Source: Phycisphaerae bacterium
Lineage (GTDB): Bacteria; Planctomycetota; Phycisphaerae; UBA1845
Assembly: GCA_021604825.1 (NCBI GenBank)
Contig: BQJS01000139.1
Span: forward strand, 1 to 12,862
DNA: 12,862 nucleotides
Direction of reading: 5' to 3'
Under the pieces are notes generated by a model that was not told the DNA's origin, did not search any database, and saw only the letters and a program-made list of their open reading frames with translations. Of the stretch, positions 1 through 6,890 are shown piece after piece. Position 1 is the first letter of the stretch. Every line of letters starts with the position of its first letter. Position numbers and translations under genes: made by a program.

Positions 1-736
1 GTTGACGACGATGAATAATCTAGCCGATTTTATGTTTGAACGCGGCAATGTTAAGGAGGCCGAATCGTTGCATCGACGTGTTTTGAAGATCAGTCGAAAA
101 GTCCTCGGGCCTGAAAATCAAAGCACGTTGATCACGCAGAACAACCTAGCCCGTACACTTCACGAGCAAGGCGAGCTTCTTGACGCCGAAAAACTCTTTC
201 GGGAAGTATTGGAGATATACACCAAAACGCGCGGTGAGGATCATCCGGCGACGCTCCTCGCGATGGGCAATTTGTCCGGCGTTCTTGACGATCAGGGCAA
301 AGTCGAAGAAGCCGAAATGCTCGCCCGTCGAGTGGTGGCTGGTACGCGAAAAAACGTCGGCGAAGAGAGTCCCCAGACACTGGTCGCCATGAACAACCTT
401 GCCAGTCTACTTCGTGATCAAGGAAAACATGTAGAGGCCGTCAAGCAATACGAAGAAGTCCTACAGATTGCCGACCGGGCGCTGCCGAAAGGGCACTGGA
501 TGTCGTGCGTGTTCGAAGGAGCGATGTCCAAGTCGTTGATCGCATTGGAAGAACTGGATCGGGCTGAAAAGCAGTTGCTTCATGCGTTCGAGTGCTTGCG
601 CGACACGATGGGCGTCGAGTATCGCCACACGCAGGTTATGGTCGAACGTTTGGTTGAGCTTTATGAATTGCGAAATCAGCCCGAGCGTGCGGAAGAATAC
701 CGAAAGCACTTAATTGTGAATGACCCTCCCGAATAA
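1..736 (+). CDS. TPR-repeat protein, 3' part only (5' end outside window)
   Basis: The reading frame enters from the left edge and ends at a TAA at 734-736. About 244 residues are visible. They form roughly six repeats with a 42-residue period, recognised by recurring NNLA, QG, EAE and a Tyr/Arg-VL segment, typical of the kinesin-light-chain type of tetratricopeptide repeat. The first possible start, a TTG at 2-4, falls exactly where the repeats carry a conserved Leu (TL-x2-MNNL), so it is most likely an internal Leu codon and the gene begins upstream. The last two repeats are degenerate, as often happens at the end of such arrays. TPR arrays are protein-protein interaction scaffolds. In planctomycetes this repeat type is often the C-terminal half of a Ser/Thr protein kinase, but no kinase domain is visible here, so that remains inference. 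The next gene is convergent. Confidence 0.85.
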   Translation, partial: LTTMNNLADFMFERGNVKEAESLHRRVLKISRKVLGPENQSTLITQNNLARTLHEQGELLDAEKLFREVLEIYTKTRGEDHPATLLAMGNLSGVLDDQGKVEEAEMLARRVVAGTRKNVGEESPQTLVAMNNLASLLRDQGKHVEAVKQYEEVLQIADRALPKGHWMSCVFEGAMSKSLIALEELDRAEKQLLHAFECLRDTMGVEYRHTQVMVERLVELYELRNQPERAEEYRKHLIVNDPPE

Positions 737-774
737 CGGGCCAATCCTCGTTCAAATCCGGTTGCAGTCGCCCG

Positions 775-800
775 GGTGCCCCGCCCTTCAGGGTGGGGGA
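775..800. repeat. GGGTG-headed hairpin, copy 1
   Basis: The arms CCCCGCCCT (779-787) and AGGGTGGGG (790-798) pair over 9 bp with one G-T wobble and a 2-nt TC gap. The hairpin is preceded by GGGTG and followed by GA. It lies between the convergent TPR and thioredoxin-like genes. The same layout recurs at 2796-2825 and, on the other strand, at 2953-2984. No T-tract follows, so it is not a classical intrinsic terminator, though it could act as a bidirectional one or protect mRNA 3' ends (inference). Confidence 0.6.
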
Positions 801-834
801 CTGACGCGCTCAAAACGCTCCTGAACACCTCAAT

Positions 835-2121
835 CTATCCCCCCGATTCACCCAGCATTTTCTCAATCAAGTTATCAATCGCGCCAACCATTTCCCGATG
901 GGATTCACCCGTCGCCGGTCCGTAATAACCGCTGTAGACCGCGCGAACGTTGCTATGTCGATCCAGAAAAATCATCGTCGGATAGGATCGCAGTTTGTCG
1001 ATGAGCGGCACGGCTTTGGCGATTACTTCTTTGTCGGCGATCCCGCCATAGAGGATCGGGTATTTCACTTCGTTTCGCTTGATGAAGCGGCGAACCAACT
1101 CGGTGTCGCGCTTGACATCTCCGGTGTATTCAAACGCGAGGCTGATGATGCTCAGCCCCTTCGGGCCGTACTTCTCATGCAGTTCGTTGAGATGGCGAGC
1201 CGCATCGTGGCAGTTGGGACACCACGTTCCGAAGATCTCAATGATGCGGGCGTTGCCTCTGAACTTGGGGTCGTCGAGCGAAACCATCTTGCCGTCGAGG
1301 TCGCGGTATTTGAGCGATGAAACGTCCACCTGCTTGCTCGAATCGACCTTCTCGAAACCGTCGGGCAGGGTGGCTGACGCATCGCGCTTTGCGGTCCACG
1401 CTTCGTGCCAGGTGTCGCGCGACCAGAAGTCGCCCTTGAGTGTGCCGTCAGGTTGCACTGTTGCATCGAACAGAAACGCATGGCCACCATCAAACACCGA
1501 CAGTCGCAAACGACCGGCTTCGTAGCTTCCGGCAAGGTATCGATAATCACCCGTCGTCGTCAGGAACGTTCCATGTACGATGCCATTGGCAAGCTGTTTG
1601 AATTCGCCGATCGCCGGGGTCTTGTCTTCGCCAAACAAAGCCGCCCATCGCCCGTCGATGGTTTTGGGTAGGGCGTCATTTGCGGATTTGGTCTCAAGCG
1701 GTTTGAATCGATAACCCGGAGAGGCTGTCAGCGTGCAGTCGAGTCGCGCCCATTTGTCCTTGCCCGCCCGTCGCCGCCAATGCCCCTTCGCTGGCACGGG
1801 AAGCCAGCCGTCATTGAGATTCGCCGATCGGTCGGCAGACAATTCGATTCGCGCGTCATAATGATCGATCGCAAGAATGATCCGCCGCCCCTCCGTCCGA
1901 ATCTCAGAAACCTCAAACCGCTCGCCGCCATTGTCAACAAAGCCAACCAAATCACCCGGCTCACCACCTTCCCGCTCACCGACATAAAGAACAAAAGGGA
2001 GCTCCCCGCCGGGCGAGGCCAGCACGACGCGGTAGGCGGTGAGGTTTTCTTCTGCGCTGGCGAAGTTTGCGATCAGAAGCAGGGTGACGACAACCGGTAT
2101 CGATTTAATTTTGTGGTTCAT
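835..2121 (-). CDS. Secreted TlpA-like thioredoxin-fold protein
   Basis: This 428-residue protein starts at ATG (2119-2121). An N-terminal Sec-type signal runs over about residues 1-23 (Lys-rich start, a VVVTLLLIANF core, ASA before EE). Residues about 25-245 are a beta-rich region I do not recognise. Residues about 265-425 form a thioredoxin-like domain of the TlpA/ResA type: the active site WCPNC puts the redox cysteines at 301 and 304, and the cis-proline follows Tyr380 (YPT, residues 380-382). Family knowledge: such proteins are periplasmic thiol-disulfide reductases or have a related redox role. The long N-terminal part is not typical of small TlpA proteins (about 150-200 residues) and may bind a partner or substrate. 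The gene is convergent with the TPR gene and divergent from the next one. No dedicated electron donor such as CcdA/DsbD is visible nearby. The fold is confident, the substrate unknown. Confidence 0.88.
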   Translation of the reverse strand: MNHKIKSIPVVVTLLLIANFASAEENLTAYRVVLASPGGELPFVLYVGEREGGEPGDLVGFVDNGGERFEVSEIRTEGRRIILAIDHYDARIELSADRSANLNDGWLPVPAKGHWRRRAGKDKWARLDCTLTASPGYRFKPLETKSANDALPKTIDGRWAALFGEDKTPAIGEFKQLANGIVHGTFLTTTGDYRYLAGSYEAGRLRLSVFDGGHAFLFDATVQPDGTLKGDFWSRDTWHEAWTAKRDASATLPDGFEKVDSSKQVDVSSLKYRDLDGKMVSLDDPKFRGNARIIEIFGTWCPNCHDAARHLNELHEKYGPKGLSIISLAFEYTGDVKRDTELVRRFIKRNEVKYPILYGGIADKEVIAKAVPLIDKLRSYPTMIFLDRHSNVRAVYSGYYGPATGESHREMVGAIDNLIEKMLGESGG

Positions 2122-2226
2122 GCCGGTATGCTAGTATCAGACCGACGCGCGGGCAAAATCATTTCCAGCCCGGAATGCGACGGGGGTTTCCTCCGCCGGA
2201 TTCGATCGAAAGGGCCAACATCTGTC

Positions 2227-2784
2227 ATGCAGCTTCGATTCACCAACAACGCGAAACGCTTCGAAACCGACCTACCCACGGATGTAGCCGAGGCGATGGA
2301 GAAAGTCGGCGACGTATTCGAAGCCGCCGGCGCCCGACCCTGGCCCGACGAGGACGACGATTGGGATTGCGTCGTAAATGTCGAGGAATTGCGCAAGGCG
2401 TTGGCCGACTTTCGAACCAAGTTTCGCGAGCAGCAGAAGGAACCGGCATACATCTACTTGATGAGCTTTCGAAGTCTTCATGGTGAGGGGCATACGCATC
2501 CAGACTACGGCGGGATTAGCGGGTTTAGAATAAACGGTGATCCACACTTTCTTCGCTGCGGCTATGAAGAATGCACACTCATCCACTCGGTAATCGATGC
2601 GGATGGGACAGGTCGGGACGTAGAACGACGGGACGTTCGCCATCTGTCAGTGATCGAAACCGACGATTGGGGTCCGATCTACATCACCAAGAAGAAAGCC
2701 CAAGGCTCCGTGCAGAAATGGGTCGCGAAGGTGCTGCGGAAACTAAAGCCGATGGAAGGCGATGTCGTCGTCGAATTCGCATAG
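2227..2784 (+). CDS. Hypothetical protein with a His/Cys cluster
   Basis: I do not recognise this protein. From the ATG at 2227 it is 185 residues. The frame stays open far upstream, but that part is antisense to the thioredoxin-like gene and reads like non-coding sequence. An in-frame ATG at 2128 would add 33 unlikely residues, and an AAAGGG lies about 12 nt before 2227, so 2227 is preferred. Visible features are a hydrophilic helix-like N-terminal part, an acidic stretch PDEDDDWD (about 40-47), and a middle segment with His85, His89, His91, His107, Cys111, Cys116 and His120, followed by a Lys-rich region (155-174). There is no signal peptide or membrane segment, so it is probably cytoplasmic. 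The His/Cys set could bind a metal, but no known motif is matched. The gene is divergent from the thioredoxin-like gene and convergent with mqnE. Confidence 0.7.
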   Translation: MQLRFTNNAKRFETDLPTDVAEAMEKVGDVFEAAGARPWPDEDDDWDCVVNVEELRKALADFRTKFREQQKEPAYIYLMSFRSLHGEGHTHPDYGGISGFRINGDPHFLRCGYEECTLIHSVIDADGTGRDVERRDVRHLSVIETDDWGPIYITKKKAQGSVQKWVAKVLRKLKPMEGDVVVEFA

Positions 2785-2795
2785 AGAGACGCGAA

Positions 2796-2825
2796 GGGTG
2801 GCCCACCTCTTCAGAGGTGGGGGAG
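2796..2825. repeat. GGGTG-headed hairpin, copy 2
   Basis: This is a perfect inverted repeat with arms CCCACCTCT (2802-2810) and AGAGGTGGG (2813-2821) and a 2-nt TC loop. It is headed by GGGTGG and followed by GGA. It starts 12 bp after the stop of the hypothetical gene ending at 2784, between that gene and the convergent mqnE. It resembles copy 1 in layout but its stem sequence differs in a paired way. It may serve as a terminator or mRNA-end structure (inference), although no T-run follows. Confidence 0.65.
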
Positions 2826-2952
2826 GCGATGATCGTCACTGTCGATGATTCGAAAGCTTTACCTGACGCCACACGCCACACAAATTTCAACGTCTAAGTC
2901 TTGATCGCGCGTTTTGTTCAACGCTCTTTCGACGCATTTGGACGGATCATCG

Positions 2953-2984
2953 GTTCCCCCATGTTCGGAGAACATGGGCCACCC
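2953..2984. repeat. GGGTG-headed hairpin, copy 3 (minus orientation)
   Basis: Arms CCCATGTTC (2958-2966) and GAACATGGG (2970-2978) pair perfectly around a 3-nt loop. Read on the minus strand the element has the same frame as copy 2: GGGTGGCCCA, stem, TGGGGGAA. It lies about 30 bp beyond the mqnE stop, in mqnE's own transcription direction. Copies 2 and 3 thus face each other in the gap between two convergent genes. Confidence 0.65.
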
Positions 2985-3006
2985 TTTGGCGCTTGCGCTG
3001 GTCGAT

Positions 3007-4188
3007 CTATGTCGGCAGGATTGGCAGCAGGGCGTCGTCTTGCTTTGGTTTTGGCGGTGGGGCGTCGCGGTGGATTTCGTTGTATAGCGTGTCGCGTTCT
3101 ACGGGTTGGCAGTTGGCTTCGGCGATCATCCTTTGGATTTTGTCGATGGTCAGTTCCTGGTGCGTGCCGGTGCCTTCGCGCTTGGTGATGTCGTAGTAGA
3201 CCACAGTTCCATCCAAATCGTCCACGCCCCAGTTCAGCGAAACCTGGGCCAGCTTGGGCGTCTGCATGATCCAGAAGGCTTTGACGTGGTCGAAGTTGTC
3301 TAGCATCAAACGGGCGATGGCCAGCGTTCGCAGGTTCGTCAAACCGCTCGGGCCCGGAAGGTGCGAAAGCTCGCTGTTGTCGGGAATGAACGGCAGCGGG
3401 ATGATCGCGTTGAAGCGGGCTGGTCGACTTGCGATGGACTCGTCCTGATGCTCGCGCAGCTTGATCAAGTGTTTGATCCGCTCAGCCGGCGTTTCGATGT
3501 GGCCGTAAAGCATCGTCGCGTTGGAATACATGCCGATCGAGTGGGCGGCACGATGCACTTCAAACCAGCCAGCCTCCCCGACTTTATTCTTATAGGCCTC
3601 TTCGTGGACGCGGTCGTCAAAGATCTCCGCACCGCCACCGGGAAGCGAACCCAACCCGGCATCGCGCAGTTGCGTTAAGACCTCTTCGATGGAAAGCTTC
3701 GGTTTTGTGATCCGCGTGAAGTGAATGATCTCGATGGCGGTAAACGCCTTGATGTGGATGTCCGGGGCGGCTGACTTGATCGCCCGACACATGTCGAGGT
3801 AATAATCGAATTCAAGCTTCGGGTGCAGCCCGCCCACGATATGCACTTCGGTCGCGCCGTAGTCTGCGGCTTGCTTGGCCCGCCCCGCGACTTCTTCGAT
3901 CGAAAGGGCGTAACCGTCCTCCGCCCCATCCTTGGTCCAGGGTCGATAAAACGAACAAAACTTGCAACGCAGCACGCAGTAATTTGAATAATTGATGTGG
4001 CGGTTGATGTTGTAATAGGCTTTGCGGCCGTTCTTCTGCTCCCGAACGTGGTTGGCTAGCTCGCCCAAGAGGTGAACGTCGCAATCGGTGTAAAGGGCAA
4101 GTCCTTCGTCGAAGCTCAGCCGCTCGCCCGCGCGAACGCGATCGGCGATTTGGTTGATGTCCTGCGATGGATGGACGGTGTCTTTCAA
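3007..4188 (-). CDS. mqnE: Aminofutalosine synthase MqnE (radical SAM)
   Basis: The protein has 393 residues, close to the usual length for the family. MqnE joins 3-(1-carboxyvinyl)oxybenzoate and S-adenosylmethionine to form aminofutalosine in the futalosine route to menaquinone, in the cytoplasm. The radical-SAM cluster motif is Cys71-x3-Cys75-x2-Cys78 (CVLRCKFCSFYR). Further family signatures are VGGLHPKLEFDYYLD (about 118-132), IHIKAFTAIEI (144-154) and LGSLPGGGAEIFDDR (179-193). The IKAFTA and LHPKL forms point to MqnE rather than its paralogue MqnC. The start is a TTG (4186-4188) with an AGAGGG about 10 nt upstream. The C-terminal tail is Pro/Lys-rich (about 377-393) and probably disordered. 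No other mqn gene is in the window, so the pathway is apparently scattered. Two TATAAT boxes lie upstream at 4254-4276. Confidence 0.93.
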   Translation of the reverse strand: MKDTVHPSQDINQIADRVRAGERLSFDEGLALYTDCDVHLLGELANHVREQKNGRKAYYNINRHINYSNYCVLRCKFCSFYRPWTKDGAEDGYALSIEEVAGRAKQAADYGATEVHIVGGLHPKLEFDYYLDMCRAIKSAAPDIHIKAFTAIEIIHFTRITKPKLSIEEVLTQLRDAGLGSLPGGGAEIFDDRVHEEAYKNKVGEAGWFEVHRAAHSIGMYSNATMLYGHIETPAERIKHLIKLREHQDESIASRPARFNAIIPLPFIPDNSELSHLPGPSGLTNLRTLAIARLMLDNFDHVKAFWIMQTPKLAQVSLNWGVDDLDGTVVYYDITKREGTGTHQELTIDKIQRMIAEANCQPVERDTLYNEIHRDAPPPKPKQDDALLPILPT

Positions 4189-4253
4189 CTTGCGGCTGCC
4201 CTCTAATCACGTGGAAAATGACGCCGCAGACAAATCCATGCGGCGCGCAATCA

Positions 4254-4287
4254 ATTATAGATGTTCTGGGATTATAGATGTTCTGGG
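4254..4287 (-). promoter_or_regulatory. Tandem 17-bp repeat with two TATAAT boxes, possible mqnE promoter
   Basis: The 17-bp unit ATTATAGATGTTCTGGG occurs twice back to back, at 4254-4270 and 4271-4287, with no mismatch. On the minus strand each unit begins with CCCAGAAC and ends in a perfect TATAAT, at 4254-4259 and 4271-4276, about 66 and 83 nt before the mqnE start. No good -35 box sits at the right spacing, so the promoter role is a guess. The exact duplication itself is certain. The rest of 4189-4468, between the divergent mqnE and the next gene, shows no ORF or other structure I can support. Confidence 0.4.
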
Positions 4288-4468
4288 GCGACAAACCAGC
4301 CATTCAAAAGATTTGAAATCGTAGGATTATACGTGCGGGAACGCAGTGTCGGCTGAAATTGCCGCGTGGTTTGGATGACTTCTGACATGGTCGGGCGTAT
4401 GAATTCCCGGTGAGATTGGCCGGGTCTTGCCGATGGATTTAGGGTGAGCGTTTGCAGGAGATATTGCG

Positions 4469-5347
4469 TTGGGTTCTGAGCGGGGACATCAAAATCGAGC
4501 GAAGTTCCGGCGGATGCGCTGGTTTGCCTCGGGGGCGGTGCTGGCTGCCTTCGCGATCTCGAGCGGGACCGTGTATCTGCAAATCAAGCAGCAGCGGGCG
4601 ATCGAGTTGGAAATCGAAAACAAGCGCCTGGTACACGAGCAGGAGGAACTCGCCCGCAAGAACCGAGCCCTGGCCCTCCAAGCCGAACGACTCAAGCGAG
4701 AGAAAGCCCAACTCGACGACGTCATCGAGCGATTGGACGTGGAGGAGCGCGTGGCTGAGATTGAGGTGCTTCAGCAACATCGCAACGCCCAAGGCGATTT
4801 GCAGACGGTGGTCCGTTTCACCGAATTCGGTCGCGGTGGAAAGCGATTGGCGCCATTGGTCTTTGGCGTACCCAGCGACACGCCGCACTTCGACGCACTG
4901 GTCATTAAATTTGAACGCGACTACGTCAAGCGCGGCGACGCTTTGCGCGGTCACAACCTCGCACTGTTTCGGCGCGTCTATGGCGACACCCAATCACCCA
5001 ACAGCGGGTATTGGATCGGTGAGCGCAGCGGTGTGCCCGACCTGTATCGCATCGCCGAAGAACCGACCGAGTTCGAATTGAACCTGTGGGGCGAATTCTG
5101 GGAATACGCAGCCAACCCCGATAAGGCGGCGGATGCCGGGGTGCGCGTGGCCCAAGGCGAGTCGGTGTACGCTCCGATGAAACCGGGTGAACTGTGGCGA
5201 CTGTCGCTTGATGCAGGTGGGGGGTTGAATCTCAAGAAACAGTCGCCCGAAACCAACGACACTCAATTCAGCGCGGCCGATGCTGCGCAATTGTCTGCCC
5301 CGTCGCCGTTGAATGACGTTGATGGCGGCGCATCTCGCACCGAGTAA
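4469..5347 (+). CDS. Membrane-anchored coiled-coil protein of unknown function
   Basis: I do not recognise the family. The TTG at 4469 gives 292 residues and has an AGGAG at 4456-4460 with an 8-nt spacer, better than the in-frame ATG at 4514 (residue 16), though both keep the same domains. A basic N-terminus (residues 1-17) leads into one hydrophobic segment at about 18-38. A long charged heptad-like stretch rich in Glu, Arg, Lys and Leu follows (about 40-105), very probably a coiled coil. Residues about 108-258 look like a compact domain with Trp/Tyr-rich segments (NLWGEFWEY at about 205-213), and the tail from 259 is low-complexity and acidic. The basic N-terminus suggests the bulk lies outside the cytoplasm (inference). 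It is divergent from mqnE; the downstream hydrolase is on the same strand 114 bp away. Confidence 0.75.
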   Translation: MGSERGHQNRAKFRRMRWFASGAVLAAFAISSGTVYLQIKQQRAIELEIENKRLVHEQEELARKNRALALQAERLKREKAQLDDVIERLDVEERVAEIEVLQQHRNAQGDLQTVVRFTEFGRGGKRLAPLVFGVPSDTPHFDALVIKFERDYVKRGDALRGHNLALFRRVYGDTQSPNSGYWIGERSGVPDLYRIAEEPTEFELNLWGEFWEYAANPDKAADAGVRVAQGESVYAPMKPGELWRLSLDAGGGLNLKKQSPETNDTQFSAADAAQLSAPSPLNDVDGGASRTE

Positions 5348-5360
5348 TTCCGCCGTCGCT

Positions 5361-5387
5361 GGATTCCCGCGTGCGCGGGAATGACGG
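5361..5387. repeat. 27-bp palindrome-containing repeat, copy 1
   Basis: The core ATTCCCGCGTGCGCGGGAAT (5363-5382) has 9-bp perfect arms around TG. Together with its flanks, 27 bp are identical to 11313-11339. The ATTCCC-N8-GGGAAT layout matches the dRS3-type repeat known from Neisseria, and similar short palindromes occur in many other genomes. It lies 13 bp after the coiled-coil gene's stop and could shape that mRNA's 3' end. Confidence 0.7.
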
Positions 5388-5461
5388 GCTATCGGGCATG
5401 ACGCTCTTGGTTCTTTCAGTCTCGTTTGACCACCCCATGTAAAGACTCATAAGATGCCACC

Positions 5462-6304
5462 ATGGCTTTGGCAGATGGTGCATTTTTTCGAGCGACTTCG
5501 AAGGTTTACGACGATCCTGCCGACTACGGCATAACGCCCGAGGATGTCCTGATTCCGACGACCGACGGGAAGGCGCTGCATGGTTGGCTTTTCCGGGCGA
5601 GCGAACCGGTGGGTACGATCGTGCATTGTCATGGCAACGCGGGCAACATCACCGCCCACTTTCGATTTGTTCATTGGCTGCCGGCGTGTGGTTGGAACGT
5701 GCTTTGTTTTGATTACCGCGGGTATGGCCGATCGGCAGGTAAGATTAGTCGCGAAGGCATGATCGACGACGCGGCGGCTGGCATTGAATATGCGCTGAAG
5801 CATCCTGACATCGATCGGCTCCGCGTTTGTGTTTTTGGTCAGTCGATCGGTGCGTCGTCAGCAATTGTTGCGATTGCCCGCGAACAATTTCCGTTGGCTG
5901 GCATTGTGCTGGACGGGCCGTTTTCATCGTACCGGCGTGAGGCGCGATTTGTGACGCGGCGGGTGTGGTATTTGTGGAGCGTTTCGGGTTTGATTTCGCG
6001 GTACCTCATCAGCGACGATCATTCTGCGATCGATTCGGTGACTGACCTTCCGCATGTTCCGAAGTTGTTTATTTGCGGAACCGACGATCACATCGTCGAA
6101 GCGCAGCAAACCATCGACTTGTACGAAGCCGCACCGGATCCCAAAGACCTATGGGTGATTCAAGGCAGTCGTCACACTGAGGCTGTTACTGGCGAGATAC
6201 CGGGTGGGCGCGAACGCGTACTTGAGTTCTTCAACGGTTGCGTACCCGATCGGCCGTCAATGCCGCAAGGTCAGGATGTGGCAGTGGTGCGCGACCGTCG
6301 CTGA
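5462..6304 (+). CDS. Alpha/beta-hydrolase, BEM46/ABHD13-like
   Basis: The 280-residue protein has the serine-hydrolase layout. The oxyanion-region motif HCHGNAGN is at about 55-62, followed by FDYRGYGRSAG (83-93). The nucleophile elbow GQSIG gives Ser128, the acid is probably Asp209 in GTDDHIV, and the base is His238 in GSRHTE. Family members hydrolyse ester or similar bonds of unknown substrates. Relatives usually carry an N-terminal membrane helix; here an in-frame stop at 5450-5452 restricts the start to ATG 5462, so the helix is absent and the protein is probably cytoplasmic. No clear Shine-Dalgarno precedes the start. The fold should end near residue 258 (EFFNG). The last 24 residues are encoded antisense to the 3' end of purN and look like an added tail. 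Confidence 0.88.
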   Translation: MALADGAFFRATSKVYDDPADYGITPEDVLIPTTDGKALHGWLFRASEPVGTIVHCHGNAGNITAHFRFVHWLPACGWNVLCFDYRGYGRSAGKISREGMIDDAAAGIEYALKHPDIDRLRVCVFGQSIGASSAIVAIAREQFPLAGIVLDGPFSSYRREARFVTRRVWYLWSVSGLISRYLISDDHSAIDSVTDLPHVPKLFICGTDDHIVEAQQTIDLYEAAPDPKDLWVIQGSRHTEAVTGEIPGGRERVLEFFNGCVPDRPSMPQGQDVAVVRDRR

Positions 6305-6890
6305 GCATGGCGATGGCTTTGGGGTAGGCGACGCATTCCTTTTGAAACACCTTTGCGGCTAGCGTTTGTGCATCATCACTCGGATCAATAGCGACGGTTT
6401 CCTGCAGAAGAGTCGGTCCGTGATCGTATTCGTTGTCGGCATAGTGAACCGTGCAGCCGCTAGTCGTTTCGCCAGCAGCCAGTACGGCACGATGCACATG
6501 GTTGCCGTAGTATCCCTTGCCACCATAGGCCGGCAAAAGCGCCGGGTGAATGTTGACAACCCGTCCTGCGAATTCCGGCGGAATGTTCCAAAGCGAGTAG
6601 AACCCGCACATGCAAACGAGATCGCACTTTCGATTGCGAAGAGCGTTACCAATCTGATCATCAAACGCACATTGCGGCTGACCGGCGCGCGACACGATTT
6701 CAACGTCAAGCCCCACCGCGCGGCATCGTTCAATCGCCGGCGCGTTTTTGCGAGAGCATATCACCACGTCGATGGAAGCGTTCAGGGTGCCAGCGCAAAT
6801 CCGTTCGGCGATGTTCAGCACCGTGCGGCCACCACCAGACACGAGCGCTCCGATACGAAGCGGTGATCGCGATGGACCGGTCTCGGTCAT
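6231..6890 (-). CDS. purN: Phosphoribosylglycinamide formyltransferase PurN
   Basis: The 219-residue protein matches PurN in length and motif order. PurN transfers a formyl group from 10-formyltetrahydrofolate to GAR, the third step of purine synthesis, in the cytoplasm. The catalytic set is present: Asn113 and His115 in VVNIHPALLPAYGG, and Asp156 in DNEYDHGPTLLQ, matching E. coli Asn106, His108 and Asp144. The GCTVHY signature is at 145-150. The N-terminal phosphate-binding loop reads VSGGGRTVLN (17-26), while the common form is SGNGSN, so this belongs to a divergent branch. The ATG (6888-6890) overlaps the stop of the upstream S41 peptidase as ATGA, implying coupled translation. The last 24 residues overlap the convergent hydrolase gene by 74 bp. 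A close formyltransferase relative is possible but less likely. Confidence 0.88.
   Translation of the reverse strand: MTETGPSRSPLRIGALVSGGGRTVLNIAERICAGTLNASIDVVICSRKNAPAIERCRAVGLDVEIVSRAGQPQCAFDDQIGNALRNRKCDLVCMCGFYSLWNIPPEFAGRVVNIHPALLPAYGGKGYYGNHVHRAVLAAGETTSGCTVHYADNEYDHGPTLLQETVAIDPSDDAQTLAAKVFQKECVAYPKAIAMLSDGRAPLPHPDLAALTADRVRNR

Noticed and set aside
748..765. GTTCAAATCC, similar to a tRNA T-loop
   Set aside because: The flanking bases do not pair as a T-stem and no acceptor or anticodon arm is present.
1780..2226. Upstream extension of the hypothetical gene at 2227
   Set aside because: It would overlap more than 300 bp of the signal-peptide end of the thioredoxin-like gene, and the added sequence does not look like a protein.
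5456..5465. GCCACCATGG, a perfect eukaryotic Kozak context at the hydrolase start
   Set aside because: All neighbouring genes and repeats are bacterial; a chance match with no functional meaning in bacteria.
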